Source: Struthio camelus (Eukaryota; Chordata; Aves; Struthioniformes; Struthionidae). Taken from it: a DNA stretch of 64,000 bases. Position 1 is the stretch's first letter; each line of letters begins with the position of its first letter. Positions 14,670 through 26,745 of this stretch are shown here, in pieces. The stretch spans positions 25,541,068 to 25,605,067 of the forward strand of contig NC_090952.1 of NCBI RefSeq assembly GCF_040807025.1. The letters are read 5' to 3'. A program made the position numbers and the translations under genes. The notes below the pieces were generated by a model. The model was not told the DNA's origin, did not search any database, and worked only from the letters and a program-made list of their open reading frames with translations.

Positions 14670-16500
14670 CTTGTCCTCTTGCAGGTGGTGCCCAGCTGCT
14701 CAAAACCCCTAGAAGAGAAGCGACCGTAGGAGTGTGAAACTCTGTGTCCTGCACGGACCGTGGGCTGCATGCAGCAGGACCTGGAGACCAGGATGTGAGC
14801 GGTGACACCACTGCCAGCCTGGAGGAGCAGGAGCTGCTCACAGCTGCCTCGTTGGCACCGACCTGGGGCCACCCCCGCCCAGAGCTGCTCGGCTCGTTGC
14901 GTCCCACCTGGGGGGCTACATGGTCCCCCCCCCATCCCGCCCAGGTCTCGCCACAGCCGCTGCATCAGTCCCTGGCACCAGCAGAGTGAGCAGGGGACCA
15001 ACACAGCAACGCCATCGTGGGAAACAGGCTGCCTGCACAAACGCTGTGTGGTCCACACCCTCGTGTGGTCCACACCCTCGGGCACGTCCCAGCGCTTGCC
15101 CGCTGTCTCTGAACAACTCCCCGCTCCTTTGGCAGCCTGGCAGTCCCTGAGCCCAAACTTGACTGCTGGCGCATCGCCGCGGCCCGGCGCGTGGGTGCGG
15201 GCAGAGGCGATGGCGGGCGAACAAAGCTTTCCTGCAGCTGCCGGCGAGGATTCGGCAGCGGGCTCAGTCACTGGGGCATGGCAAGTCCTCCTTCGCTCCC
15301 AGCATCAGCGCTGCGCCCGTCGTGGGGACGCGCGGCCAGACACGCAGCGGCAGCAGCGCGGCTCGCGTCGCCGACGTTCCCACGGCTGCGGCCGGCGGGC
15401 TCCCGGGAGCGCCGTTCGCAATCCCGGCTAGCGATGGCGTGGAGCAGCTCGGCATCAGCCGGGCACCGCTCCCTCCTGGCATCGGCCTGCTCTTCCCACT
15501 GCCTATTTCCCTCTTCTGCCTGGCATCTGGGAAAGGTGACATGTTTCAGCCGGGCGCCCGCAGCAGCGCCGACAGCCTATTGCGTTGAACGTTTCAGCAC
15601 AAAAACGTGCCAGGAGGACCTGGGATACCAGGGTTGCTTTGGTAGCCACCAGATCAGCTGCTTCCCCATAGCCAGCAAACCACCGCGTTTCTAGGAGAAC
15701 TTCCCTGTGATCCGGCCTGTTCTGCTTTGGCCCCAGCCCAGAGCAGAAGGGTGACGAACCCTCCCAGCTCAGGTCTGATTTTTTTGCTAGGCTTCAAGAA
15801 AACAACAAGTGTCCCTACCCGGCACCCTCCCCGCACCAGGACAGCGCCCGCCGCCCCTCTGCTCCGAGGCTCTCTGGCATCCGAAGCAAGGTGCGTCCCC
15901 TGCAAGAGCGGGCTGTGAAACGGGGTGCGCTCCGCGCCAGCCCCTCCCAGCACCCAAAACACCACCGGACCGGGCCTGGCAGGCGCTGTCCGAGCGAGGT
16001 CCCGCAGCAGGACCAAGCGGCGCCCGGGAGCGGGGCAGCCACCGTCGGCTGCTGCCCCCGGCCCTGCTGCCGAGCGGAGTGGGGTGCGCAGCCCCCCAGC
16101 ACCAGAGTGGGCCACACAGCCCCTGGTGCCAGAGTGGGGTGCACAGCCCCCCGGGACCGGAGCGGGGCACGCAGCCCCCCAGACTGCAGCGGGCTGCGCA
16201 GCCCCCCGAGAGCGCAGCGGGCCGCGCAGCCCCTGGTGCCGAAGTGGGGCGCACATCTCCCCGGGAGCGGAGCGGGGCGCGCAGCCCCCCGGGACCGGAG
16301 CGGCCCGCGCAGCCCCGCGCAGCCACATGCGGCTGATGCAAGCGCGGCACCGGTTGCGCCACCCGGCAGCGGCGCCCGCCGCCACTCACCGGCGGCTCCG
16401 CTCCGCTGCGCTGCGCTGCGCTCCGCTCGGCTCCCCTCGGCTCCGCTGCGCTGCGCTCGGTCCGCTCCGCGCGTGGCTCGCTCCGCGCGTGGCTCCGCTC
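14670..16500 (-). other. Probable 5' UTR, leader intron and first exon of SLC7A3
   Basis: A TCTTCTAG acceptor ends at 14709, so 14708..14670 is probably 5' UTR spliced to a more distant leader. A minus-strand donor (GCCG then GTGAGTGG) at 16390/16389 at the edge of a CpG island could end that leader exon, with transcription starting near 16.4-16.5 kb in GCTCCG/GCGCT-type simple repeats. The pairing is inferred. No coding sequence is seen in between. Confidence 0.4.
16080..16322. repeat. 28-bp GC-rich minisatellite, about nine copies
   Basis: Units of 27-28 bases share the frame YGGGGYGCRCAGCCCCY followed by a variable CAG/GAG end; nine consecutive diverged units are readable. If the SLC7A3 leader exon is at 16.39 kb, the array lies at the start of its first intron. 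Confidence 0.8.
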
Positions 16501-16559
16501 ACGCTCCGCTGGCCCCGGGAGCGCCGCCGCCGAGCGAGCAGGAGGTCGGGAGGGCTCCA

Positions 16560-18000
16560 CCCGCCGGATGCCGGATGGCACCGCCCCGAAAACCAGCGCT
16601 GCCGCTCGCCCCCGCCCCGTCCCGCCCCTCCTCGGGACCCCCCCGGCAGCGGCGGCTCCGCGGCGCCCTCCGCCCCCCGCGGGGGGAGCCGACGCCCCCG
16701 GCGCAGCCGCAGCGGCGAGCAGGGCCAGCCCCGACCCCGGCCGGCTCCGGGGGTCGGTAGTGGGATGCTCGGTTCCCGGCGGCACGGGCCAGTCCTGCTA
16801 GCAGGACCCACCACTCTTTTTTAAATCATATATACATTTATACATATATATATATTTTTTTTAAGTCATAGATTGTATCTCTTCATGAGGGTCCCTGCCG
16901 CCGCGTCGGCCCCGGCCCGCCTTGGCGCCCCGCGGAGCGCTCCCGCTGCGGCCCTGGAGCATCCGAGGCCAAAGCGAAACTCAGGCAGCTCTCTGCGCGG
17001 CGGGAAAACGCCAGCGGCGGGAACGCGCCCGGCGCTCAGACACCTTCCCCTTGCAGGAGCGAGCCGCGAGTTGGCACCCTCCTCTCCAGCACGCGGGCTC
17101 AGACCGGCCTCCTGAAAACCTGCTCCTGATGCAATCCGGCCTCCCCACTCCTCCCGCCGGCGCCTCTCGGGCGGGCGGCGAGCCAGAGCCGGCTGCTGCC
17201 TGCCGGCACGGCCAAGCCTCCGCGCCAGCGCTTTGGCGGCAAGAGGCTTCCCGCGCGCGCGGGAGCAGCGCTGCGCGGCCGCACCGGCGGCCTGCGAGCT
17301 CACGGCGACGGAAGGGGCTCGGCGGCATCCCGCGCGAGGCGCTGCCAGGCCACGACGCGGACGCTGCTCTCGCCCTCCAGCCCGGCGCCCATGAACGCGG
17401 TGCAAAGCCCCTTCCCCGCCCGGCCTCGCACCCTCTGCCAGGAAGGAAGCGAGCTCGAGATGAAGATAGAGAAATCCCCTCCTGGCACCTCGCCCTTTGC
17501 ACCAAGCCGTTTCCTGCTTCTCCCCCCCGAATTGCCTGCAGCTTTCCGGCAGTGGCAGGCCAGGGCCGTCCCCACCTCCCGGGCTGATGCCCCCCCCCCC
17601 CCCCAATTCAGGGCCTCGATCCAGCAGCGCGGGCCGCTGCACGGGAACACGCTGCTCTTCCCGGCCCAGCCCCGGGGCGCTGCACGGCGCAGCAGGATGC
17701 GCCGGCGCCTCGCCCAGACGCGAGGCAGCGGGACGAGCCGCCTGCGCCAACCTGCCGCCGAGGCAGCGGGGCCCCGCGGCCGGCGCATCCGGCGCTGGCA
17801 GGCAGGAGCCGGGAGGAACGGGGACGCGAGCGCCGCTTCCCCGCAAAGGCCTCCCAGGCCAGGCGCGGGCCGTGCCCCGCTCCTGCGCCACCTCCCCGGT
17901 GCCGCGGCCGGACGCAGCCCTGCCCTTGGGCAGCGGCGGGCAGCGCGGCGCGCTGGCCCAGTCCCCGCAGACGGCAAGCCACACTGGGGAAAAAAACAGA
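16560..18000. other. GC-rich intergenic stretch
   Basis: Between the putative SLC7A3 promoter and the 3' end of the coiled-coil gene. It has an AT-rich patch (TATATA-type, 16.82-16.87 kb) and a run of 15 C at about 17.59 kb. Open frames on both strands are low-complexity Arg/Ala/Pro and show no domain. Confidence 0.4.
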
Positions 18001-18004
18001 GACC

Positions 18005-18010
18005 TTTATT
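18005..18010 (-). terminator. Polyadenylation signal of the coiled-coil gene
   Basis: Minus-strand AATAAA about 125 bases after the stop codon at 18134-18136, in a short AT-rich stretch within GC-rich DNA. It supports the reading of a real gene end here. Confidence 0.55.
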
Positions 18011-18133
18011 TTAAACATAAGGGGTTTAAACGTTTCATTCGTTCAGGGGCTCCGCAAACGTCGCTGGCCCGCTGCAGCTCACTCGGGCGCCTGGACGAGT
18101 CGCCGCAGGGAGTCTGTCCCCACGTGGCGGCCG

Positions 18134-21121
18134 TCAGTCCCTCCCCGAGACGCTGACCTCGTCCCCCGCTGCATCTTCCAGCCAGACCCCTGGGGAGCAA
18201 GCGCAGCATCGAGGCGCCGCTGCTCCCCAGCCTTAAGCCGCTACCCCCTCCCCTGCGGCAGCGCGGGGCTGGGGGCTCGCCCCAGCCAGGGGCCATACCC
18301 GCCGCCCGCAGCTGAGCCCGCAGGGAGCGGACGGTCTGCCGATAGGCTTCGCACTGGGCAGCGCTGTCCGCTGGGGCCAGGAGGCAAGTCAGCCAGGCCG
18401 AGCACCTCGTCCTCGGACCCCGCCGGGGCGGCCGAGCGCTCGCTGCAACCGCCCGGCCCGCGGGCGGTGTGCTTGGGGGGAGGGAGGGGGGCGCGCGTCC
18501 CCCCAGCCCCACGTACCCAGCGCGCTCTTCACGCGCTCCAACTCGCTCTTGGCGCGCTCCAGCTCCTGGCGCAGCTCATCACCTGCAGGCTGGCGGGAGC
18601 AGGGCGGTAGCGCGGGGCGGCAGCCCGGCCCCCCCCCCGCCTCCCCTCGCCGCGGAGCAGCCCCAGCGCCGTGCCCGCAGGCAGGGCCGCCGACGAGCAG
18701 CTTTTCTTGCAGGGACAAGCCCCCCGCCTGGGGAGCCCAGCGCCCTTGCGGCGCAGCCCGGCCGCCAGCACGAGCGCGGGATCCCTGCGGCCGCTGCCAG
18801 GAGGTGCTAATCGCAGCGGCGTTGCCTGGCCAGGGGAGCCACCGTACGCCCGTCAGCGACCGCTTCCCAGTCCCCAGAACGGCCTGGCCCTAAGACTGCT
18901 GGCAAAGGCACGTATGTATTTTGCAGGTAGGAGACCTCGCACGGCCTCACCTTGCTGCAGGCTCTGCTGACCGCGCGCTCGGGACCTTTTCGGATATGGC
19001 AGGACGTATAAAAGCGGCAGCAGCACAAGGCGCAGGAGGTGTGCATCTGTCAACAGGGTCCCTTACAAAAAACCTAACCGGACAGAAGCCTGCAGAGCTC
19101 CCTATGCGCGGGAGAGGCTGTAGAGCCGTGCAGCAAACGCCCAAAGCCCTCCGTAAGCACCAGGTACTTGAACCGGCTCAAACGCCAGCACCGAAATCGG
19201 CAGCCCCAGGCTCTCAACTCGTCTGGTCACCTCCCGTGCCGAGCGCGCCTGGCGCAAAGCGCAGGGTGGGCCACGTGCCGCGGCGCCCGGACGCCGCTGC
19301 CTCTTACCTGCTCAGCAGGAGCTGCGTCCCCGCACCGTGAAATAGGGCCGGGGAGCAGCTCATGGGGAGAAGGGGACTCCGCACACACCCACGTCTGGTC
19401 AGCCTTACCTGGGAAAAGAGAAACGTCCCCGTTAGAAACGTAACTGCCCTTTCCGGCCCCGCTGACCCCTCTTCAACCTGCCCCAGAGCTATTCAAGGCC
19501 CTCGGAGGCCAGGAGCCGCCGTTGGCCCGGCCCGTTGAGGTGCTCCTGCACCGAGCCTCCCCGCTGCTCACCTGCTCCCAGGACAGTCCGCGTCGCGGCC
19601 GGCTGTTGGGCGCTCTCACCGCGCGCCCTCGGCCCTCGGCTCCCGGTGCAGGCCGCTGGCCGAGCGCTGGATCCTGAAGCAGGGTGCGGGAAACGAAAGC
19701 CAAGAGCGTCAGCCCCTGCTCGCGAAGCGCCCTGGCAGCAACGCGCGCGCTAAAGCTGGGGCCGTTGGCTGCTCTGCCGAGGAGCTGGAGCACGGCACCC
19801 AGGCAGGCGCCGGGCTGGGTGCCTCTCTAGGGGAAGGGGTTTCGCGCAGCCTTGCTGCTCGCCGTTTCACTGCTCTTCCTCCGAGCCTGAGCACGCGCTG
19901 CCCCCTCCTGTCCTTTCCTCAAGATCATCCTCGGAGCCTGCAACCCAGGAGACCCGCGTCGCCTCCTTCGGCGCAGCCGCTCTCCTGGGGCTTCCTCCCC
20001 GACTCACCCTTACTGAGGCAGAAGCGCTTGGGGGAAGCCACTTTTCCCAGCGGTCGCAGCCGGGAGCGAGAAGCCGCCGCGGGAATCGCTGTAGAAAGCC
20101 TCCGAGCGGGCTGCCTGGGACCCCCGGCCTTGACCGCAGCAGCTGCGGCGGAAGAACGCGAGAGAGGCAGAGGCTGCAGCTCGGCGGGGGGCTGCCGCCC
20201 GCCGGCCCGCGAGGGCGGCCCAGGGCTCGGCCAGGCCGCCGGCCCGCGGGGACTCCCCGCTGCCTCCGCTCCGTCCCTTTCCCACGCCGCGTCGCGGGCC
20301 TGCCCCCTCGGCACGTCTAGCCGCAGCATCCGTCCTGTCCCCCCCCCCCCGCCAACGCCGCCACCGCCCGGCTCCCCCGCTTTGCACCGGGCCAGCGCAA
20401 CGTGCAGAATTACTTTCCGTCCCGTTGTCCGGAGGGGCGGCGGGAGCGGCTGCAGGCCGGGCCGGCTGCGAGGTCCCGCCGGGCGGCTGGAGCCTGGGCT
20501 TGGCAGCCTGCGGCAGCTTCAGGCGGGCGCCTGGCGGGGAGAGAGGGTGCCGCAGCCCAGCGGCAAGCGGTGCCCGCGCCCGGGGCGCCCCGCTCGAGGC
20601 CGGGAAGGCAGCTCACCTGGGGGCACGGGCAGCCTCGTCCCCGGGGCGCCGGCCTTGGGGAGCTCCGGGCCCCGGGGTGCCGGTGCCCTGGCGGGGGGCC
20701 CGCGGGGGAGGCGGGCGGCAGCCGGGCCGCCGCCGCACCGGGAGCCCCTACGGACCGGGCTCGGCGGGCGGGCCGGCCGCGGGCCGCGGGGAGCCGGAGG
20801 CGGGTCCGGGGCGGCACCAGCACGGGCTGCGCGGCCCCCCGGCAGCGGCGTGGAGGTGACGGGCCCGGCCGTGTCCGGCCACAGCGCGCTGTCCCCGCCT
20901 GAGCCCACCGGGCTGCCGCCGCCCGGTCCAGGTCCCGGTCCCGGGGAAGGCTGCGGCGCGGCGGCGGCGGCAGCCCCGAGGCGCAGGCGGCTGGCGATGG
21001 CGCGGCACTCCTCCTCGAAGAAGCTGAGGAAGAGCGGCGAGAGCGGCGAGCGCGGGCCGCCCACATGCCGCAGCAGGTCCGGGCAGCCCGGCGAGCCGGG
21101 ACCGGCCGCCGCCCGCCGCAT
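18134..21121 (-). CDS. Unrecognised multi-exon protein with C-terminal coiled coil
   Basis: The best-supported part is three 3' exons, 18582..18517, 18370..18299 and 18189..18134. All are in matching phase 1 with good splice sites, and they encode a continuous heptad region (ELERAKSELERVKSAL, then AQCEAYRQTVRSLRAQL) and an acidic end VWLEDAAGDEVSVSGRD before TGA. A likely first coding exon is 21121..20617; it starts at an ATG and contains SPLFLSFFEEECRAIASRLR, followed by Pro/Gly-rich sequence. It joins in phase to 20088..20014 (or 20008). A further exon with good borders is 19408..19308; the joins through 18.6-20.0 kb are unresolved. I do not recognise the family. Human has no gene known to me between SLC7A3 and SNX12. 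The coiled coil suggests a structural or scaffold role, but nothing shows a function. Confidence 0.5.
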
Positions 21122-21149
21122 CCCGCCGCCGCCCGCCCCGGGGCAGGGC

Positions 21150-21690
21150 CCGCGCCGCCGCGCACCGCGGCGCCCCCTGCCGCCGCCGGGCCGAGCCGCA
21201 GCTCCCCCCCGCCGCCGCCGCGCACCGCGGCGCCCCCTGCCGCCGCCGGGCCGAGCCGCAGCCCCCCCCCGCCGCCGCCGGGCCGAGCCGCAGCCCCCCC
21301 CCGCCGCCGCGCACCGCGGCGCCCCCTGCCGCCGCCGGGCCGAGCCGCAGCTCCCCCCCGCCGCCGCCGCGCACCGCGGCGCCCCCTGCCGCCGCCGCCG
21401 GGCCGAGCCGCAGCCCCCCCCCGCCGCCGCCGGGCCGAGCCGCAGCCCCCCCCCGCCGCCGCGCACCGCGGCGCCCCCTGCCGCCGCCGCCAGGTCGAGC
21501 CGCGGCCCCCCCCCGCCGCCGCGCACCGCGGCGCCCCCTGCCGCCGCCGCCAGGTCGAGCCGCGGCCCCCCCCCGCCGCCGCGCACCGCGGCGCCCCCTG
21601 CCGCCGCCGGGCCGAGCCGCAGCCCCCCCGCCGCCGCCGCGCACCGCGGCGCCCCCTGCCGCCGCCGCCGGGCCGAGCCGCCCCCCTTCC
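21150..21690. repeat. 60-bp GC-rich tandem array, eight copies of a GCGCCCCCTG core
   Basis: The block CGCACCGCGGCGCCCCCTGC starts at 21161, 21221, 21310, 21370, 21462, 21522, 21582 and 21640. Spacings are 60, 89, 60, 92, 60, 60 and 58, so a 60-bp unit with an extra block of about 30 bp inserted twice. Between the blocks lie CCG runs and GGGCCGAGCCGCAGC. The array sits just upstream of the first coding exon of the coiled-coil gene and just past the 3' end of SNX12. Confidence 0.85.
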
Positions 21691-21739
21691 CGCTGCCCGC
21701 CCCCTGCCGGTGCCCCCCGGTGCCCGCAGGACGAGGCAG

Positions 21740-23477
21740 AGACTGGCTTCACAGTGGTTTAATGCGAACGGAACTGGGACGTTACACTGGACAGGGTGTA
21801 GACAGCTTGGTGGATTACAGCCCCGCAGCGGGATACACAGGACGAGGGGCCCGCGGCGCGGCCGGAGCTCGCCCGGCCGAGCGGCGGCGCGGGTCGGGGA
21901 GGACGAGCCCCCGCCCCGCAAGCGCCACAGCCGCCTCCGGCAGCCTGGCCTCCCGCGCCACCCCGGCGGCCATCCCCAGGCCGAGCCAGCCCTCACAGCA
22001 GTTCCCTCCCGGTTTCAGCAGATCATCCTTCTCTCTCAGGCCCACTTCTCACCCACGAGTGCCAGTTCCTTGCCAGAAAACCCACGAGACGTTGCCAAGG
22101 CCTTAGGGGACACGCTTGGCAGGAACAGGAGGTCAGTCCCTGTACACCTACGCTCCAGGACAGGCTCAACTCTGCTGCCACAAAATGATCAAGCGCTTAC
22201 AAACCAGTCAGCAGCTAGCATTGACCTGATGAACCCCAGAGCAGAGGCTGAAACTCACTTTTTGCAGTTGCGAAAGCTGGAGGCGCCTCCAAAGGGCAGT
22301 TGTGGTGCAGCAGGTCACAGCCTGGTGGTCCCTCTCAAGCTCTGAACAGTTCCCTCACTAGTCTTGCATCTTCCCTTTGACATAAGTAACAGCCCAGCTC
22401 ATCACAGGACAGGGGAAAAGAAAGGATGATCAGTCCTTATCCTGCTTCACAAGCAAGCATCTAATCCAGCACTGACCTAGCACTTTCTGCTGTCCCTTTC
22501 TGGAGAGGTGGTCACACCCTAGGTCTGAGTGCTGGGCTCCTCAGCCAGCTGCTGTCATCCCTGCTGCACACTAGCCCAGTGCCCCACCAGCCTTCTTCTG
22601 CCCTCCCTCAGCCAGACCAGTCTCCTCCCCCTCTGCAGCTGGGGCGCAGGATACGGTCACCATAGCTCAGCTGAACAGGGTGCTGCTGGAAATGCCACCA
22701 CACCTGCCTGCAGCAGAGCGAGCTGTGGCATTTTTAAATCCCGGGCCAGGCAACACAGCACACGCTGCTATACCCAGGCCATCCCAGCATCCATACACCA
22801 AACTGCTCGGGCAGAGCATCAGGAGAGCGCACGTTGTGGAACCCCCCCAAGCTGCCAGCAGCACATTAGAAAGGAGGGGGATCAACACTGATACACCAAA
22901 CAGGCCTGTAATGCAGGAGGCTGAGAGCAGGGCTAGAGTAAGTCTTGGATCTCAGCACTTCCAGACAGTGAAGAACGGGGGTTTCATGCAGGGTGAATGG
23001 GGTGGGTGAGGGACCAACACACCCAGGCACCTATTCGCTGTTTTGCATAAGCCTTACTAAAACTCTAATACTTGTTGCAATCACTGACCAACATGACAAT
23101 TGCTATTCTTCAGAGTCTCCTGCAGAGATGCTTGGGGCTGCATGGACAGGGGAGTGAAGGTCATCTCACACCTTTCTGTACAGGGAGAGAGGCAGCTCAC
23201 ACACCGTAATGCCATAGGCAGGTTCCTGCTCCACACCTATTCACACCTGCTGCTAGGTGCAGGACAACACATTCACTTGCATAAATCTTCATACCTTTAG
23301 GCCAAGACCACAGCCCAGTAGAACAGACTGCTGCCAGTTACAAAAGAGGAAAATACTGAACAAATTGGGAGCTTCAAGAGAGGAAAAGCTGGTTCAGAGA
23401 AGACAGATTTAGTGTAAAAATAAATGTCATTTTTGCAGGAGGGAGGGTGGAATGGAGGAAGACGGTGCCAGGTGCTC
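21740..23477 (-). other. SNX12: 3' UTR of SNX12
   Basis: Non-coding sequence of ordinary composition runs from the SNX12 stop to a minus-strand ATTAAA at 21758..21763. Beyond that the DNA turns abruptly into the GC-rich array. No other gene is apparent, so a 1.7 kb 3' UTR is the simplest reading. Confidence 0.5.
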
Positions 23478-26350
23478 CTACTGGCGCACTTTTCCTGGGA
23501 CGTAATTCCTATCAATAGTCTCCTCTTGCAGGAACATATGTAAGCAGCGCTCATTCTGTGCCAGTGGGTGTCCAGCAATTCTGGAAGAAAAGCACAAGTG
23601 GAGGTTAGCACAGCCACCACAGGGGTCCCCACAAATCCACTTTGCGTAGTGAGTGAATAAGGTAAACTTCACTAACGGGGACCAGCCTCAAGCACAAAAA
23701 TGTCATGATCACTCCACAGCCTTGGGAGGCCTGACCTGCCCAAGGGGAGCAAACCCAGGGACTTGGGCTTTTCCCGATCAAATTGAAGCCTTGAAACAGC
23801 CACTCTGGGGCGAGGCCAAGGTCACTGGATCGGCATGTATCAGGGCCAGCAAGAGATGCTTGAGCACAGAGTAATCCCTCCACTAGCACGCTCTGCAGCA
23901 GGGTCACGAGCATCCTGAAACAACACTATGCAGTCAGTGAGTCTCTGCAGCACAACTTATCTGCTAACATTCACTTCAGTCTCAGAACAGAGCACTGAAT
24001 ACAGTCCACAGTCAAGGCAGGACTTGCTTCAGAGATGTGACTTCACTACCCAGCTGCAGGCACCATCCTTTAGCGTGGCACTCGCACACAGTGGATCAGG
24101 ATTCCTTCCTAGTCAACCCACAACCCTTTTCTGCTGGCAGCAGCCAGGAGGGCAAGCACACAGCAAGCCCAGGACACCAAGCTTACTTGTTAATAAACTG
24201 TTCTAGTCCCTGTCTCCGCTCCTCAATGAAGGACTCCTCAAAGATGCCTTCGTCTCCTCGGAATGGAAGCTGTCGTTTCAAAGCTTTTCCAGGCAGCGGT
24301 GGCACTACAATCTGAAAGCGCAGAATCATCGCCATTAGCAGAACTGCCTCCTGCAAGAGGGCTTCCTTCGCTGTTTGATGCTCAGCTCTAGCACCATTAC
24401 TTGGCCAGAGATCAAGCCTCAGCAGCAGCAGCCCACCACAGCCTCTCCTCTGGGTAAGACATGATCATTGCTACAATTGTTACCGTGTGACCCCATTGCA
24501 GCAAAGGTCCGAGCTAGGCCTCACCTTACTGTCTCGCTCCAGCTCATTCTTCAGCCATTCAAAGTCACTGTATCTTCTCCTCACACACGACTCCTTCAAT
24601 TTGAAGATGGGGAGGTTTGTCTGTAACGAAGAGAAGTAGTTAATTTGCAGGTTGGTTCAGAAGCCAGATAGCATTTCAAGATGTAATCGAAACCTAAAGC
24701 TGCATTTAGAAAGCCAAGCCCCCTGAGAAGAACGCATCACGAGAACACCCAGCTCCATTATTCAGGACATAAGCACTGAAGCCCTTCAAAAATCAAGCAA
24801 GCACTTGCCAGGCTACTTGAAGCCAGCCGTTCCCTCCCCCTCAAGTTACTATTTCAGGAAAACACCCCCTCCCAGGGGCACACACTGGAACCAGGGCTTA
24901 CAGTACAGAGAAGGCTTCCCGCCCCCCCCCTCACCCCCTCCGAGTTCACTCCATTTTGAACTGGTGTTCAAGAAAGCTTCGTAGTAGCTTCCAGAGCTAA
25001 AGAACCTCCCATCTGGCACTGCCGTTTCCATGGAAGAATTAAGGGAGGAAATCTTGTCCCAGCAACTGCCCAAGGCCAGATCTCGTGCTACAATCTTCTC
25101 TACAGAACAGACTGACTACCCAAATGGAAAAGCACCTTTTCCATATCTGGCCTGTGCCACGACAGGAACTTTGCAGCAGTTCCCCTCCCTTCTTCCCCCC
25201 ACATCGGAGTCGGAAGCCTGAAAGCTACAGCAACTTCACCCTCACGCTGCCAATAATAAATACATCCTGAAACAATCAAGGAACTAAGGCAGCAGAACCT
25301 TCTGACAAGTCAGCACCAGATGTACACAGGTGGTGCTGCCACACACATAACTGTATTCTCATCAGGTCCGCAAAACAAAACCAGCCGCTTTTGAAACATC
25401 TCTGCAAGAGCTAGTCTCAGTGACACTAAGCGGTTCTCACTGCCATCTGCCAGACACTGTTTGGCAGGTTGAACGAAACCAAGCATCAGGACAGAAAAAG
25501 AGCAAACACCCAATCCTCCTCCGAAAGGCAGCGGAGACGCAGCAGTTAAATCATGCCGTGGAACAGAAGCCAACGCCAGCACCGTAACGTACACTAGCAG
25601 CACCTTGTTTCAGGAGAAGCTCAGTTTTACTTGCGCTATCCTATAGCGAGCCTCGAAGTCACCACCTCAGCCCAATTAAGGCCCAGAACCCTGCAAGAAG
25701 CGCTCAGCCTGCTACGCGCTCTTCAGGACCGCAGGCTCTTTGTGAAGCGACCGAGCTTATTCGCAGACGGCAGCTCCACCGCAGCGTGATGGGCTCCCGA
25801 GGCACTGACAACTGGCTTGCCTTCCCTCTTGGAGGAGGCAGCTGCGGGCAGCCGCTTCCCGCGGCTGAGCGCCAGGCCTGGGGGCCTGCCGGGGGGCACC
25901 CTCCTTGGTGCCCAGGCCTGCCTGGACGGAGAAGGCCCTCCTGCAGCGGCGAGCGCCCCGACCTTGAGCCCTCGCCCACTGGGGAGCGGCCAGGCCCGCA
26001 GCCAGCCCCAGCCCGGGCTTCGCAGGGCCCGGCCTCGCCCCTCACGAGTACGTCCCCCCCCCCGCCCGCCCAGGCCCATCCCCTGCCCCCACGGCTCCCC
26101 CCGAGCTCGCCGCGGGCCCCCTCCCCGGTCGTCCCCCACCGGGGCCTGCGCCGCCGGCCCGCAGAGGCCGCGCCGCGGGCCGCACCCGCATGCGGAGCTC
26201 GTAGCTGGTGTATCTGGCGCGGCCCATGCCCACGGTCTGCGGGTTGAAGATGTCGATCTCCAGGAAGTTGCTAGGCGGCCCGTACGCGTCCGTCAGGTCC
26301 TGCGGCTTGGCGTTCAGGCGCCGGGTGTCAGCCACCGCCGCCTCCGACAT
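23478..26350 (-). CDS. SNX12: Sorting nexin 12
   Basis: Four coding exons, 26350..26186, 24620..24525, 24311..24187 and 23580..23478, join in frame to 162 residues, the same as the human protein as I remember it and nearly identical to it from [13 protein letters not shown] to NYVPGKVRQ. It is a single PX domain protein of the SNX3/SNX12 type. The phosphoinositide-binding [10 protein letters not shown] motif and the basic [14 protein letters not shown] loop are present, which fits PI3P binding on early endosomes and retromer-linked sorting. The upstream in-frame extension to 26428 is a translated GC repeat and is rejected as the start. The gene is divergent from FOXO4 across a shared CpG island. 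Confidence 0.97.
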
Positions 26351-26414
26351 GGTGGTGCTGCCGCCGCCGCCGCCGCCGCCGCCCCGCCCGGCCGCTGCCG
26401 CAGCCCCGCTGCCG

Positions 26415-26745
26415 CCCCGCCCGCGCACGCCGCGGCTTCGCGCCGCCCGCCGCCTGCAAAACCGCGCCGCCTATCCAGGGTCCGGGGTCCCCGCCGCCGC
26501 CCCGCCCGCGCACGCCGCGGCTTCGCGCCGCCCGCCGCCTGCAAAACCGCGCCGTCTATCCAGGGTCCGGGGTCCCCGCCGCCGCCCCGCCCGCGCACGC
26601 CGCGGCTTCGCGCCGCCCGCCGCCTGCAAAACCGCTCCGCCTATCCAGGGTCCGGGGTCCCCGCCGCCGCCCCGCCCGCGCACGCTGCGCCGCCGCCCGC
26701 CCGCCGCCTGCAAAACCACGGCGTTTATGCAGAGCGCGGGGCGAG
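26415..26745. repeat. 85-bp tandem repeat at the SNX12 5' end
   Basis: Units begin with CCCCGCCCGCGCACGCCGCG at 26415, 26500 and 26585, with a diverged fourth starting at 26670. The first three differ by one or two bases, so the duplication is recent or kept homogeneous. Each unit contains GCCTGCAAAACC and CTATCCAGGGTCCGG. The array starts 65 bases upstream of the SNX12 ATG, within its promoter or 5' UTR. Confidence 0.9.

Noticed and set aside
20028-22106. A 692-codon open frame on the plus strand
   Set aside because: It runs through the 60-bp GC array and antisense to the first exon of the coiled-coil gene. The protein is Arg/Pro/Ala repeats with no domain.
26042-26428. N-terminal extension of SNX12 from 26428
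   Set aside because: The extra residues are Gly runs from the GC repeat; human SNX12 begins at the inner Met.
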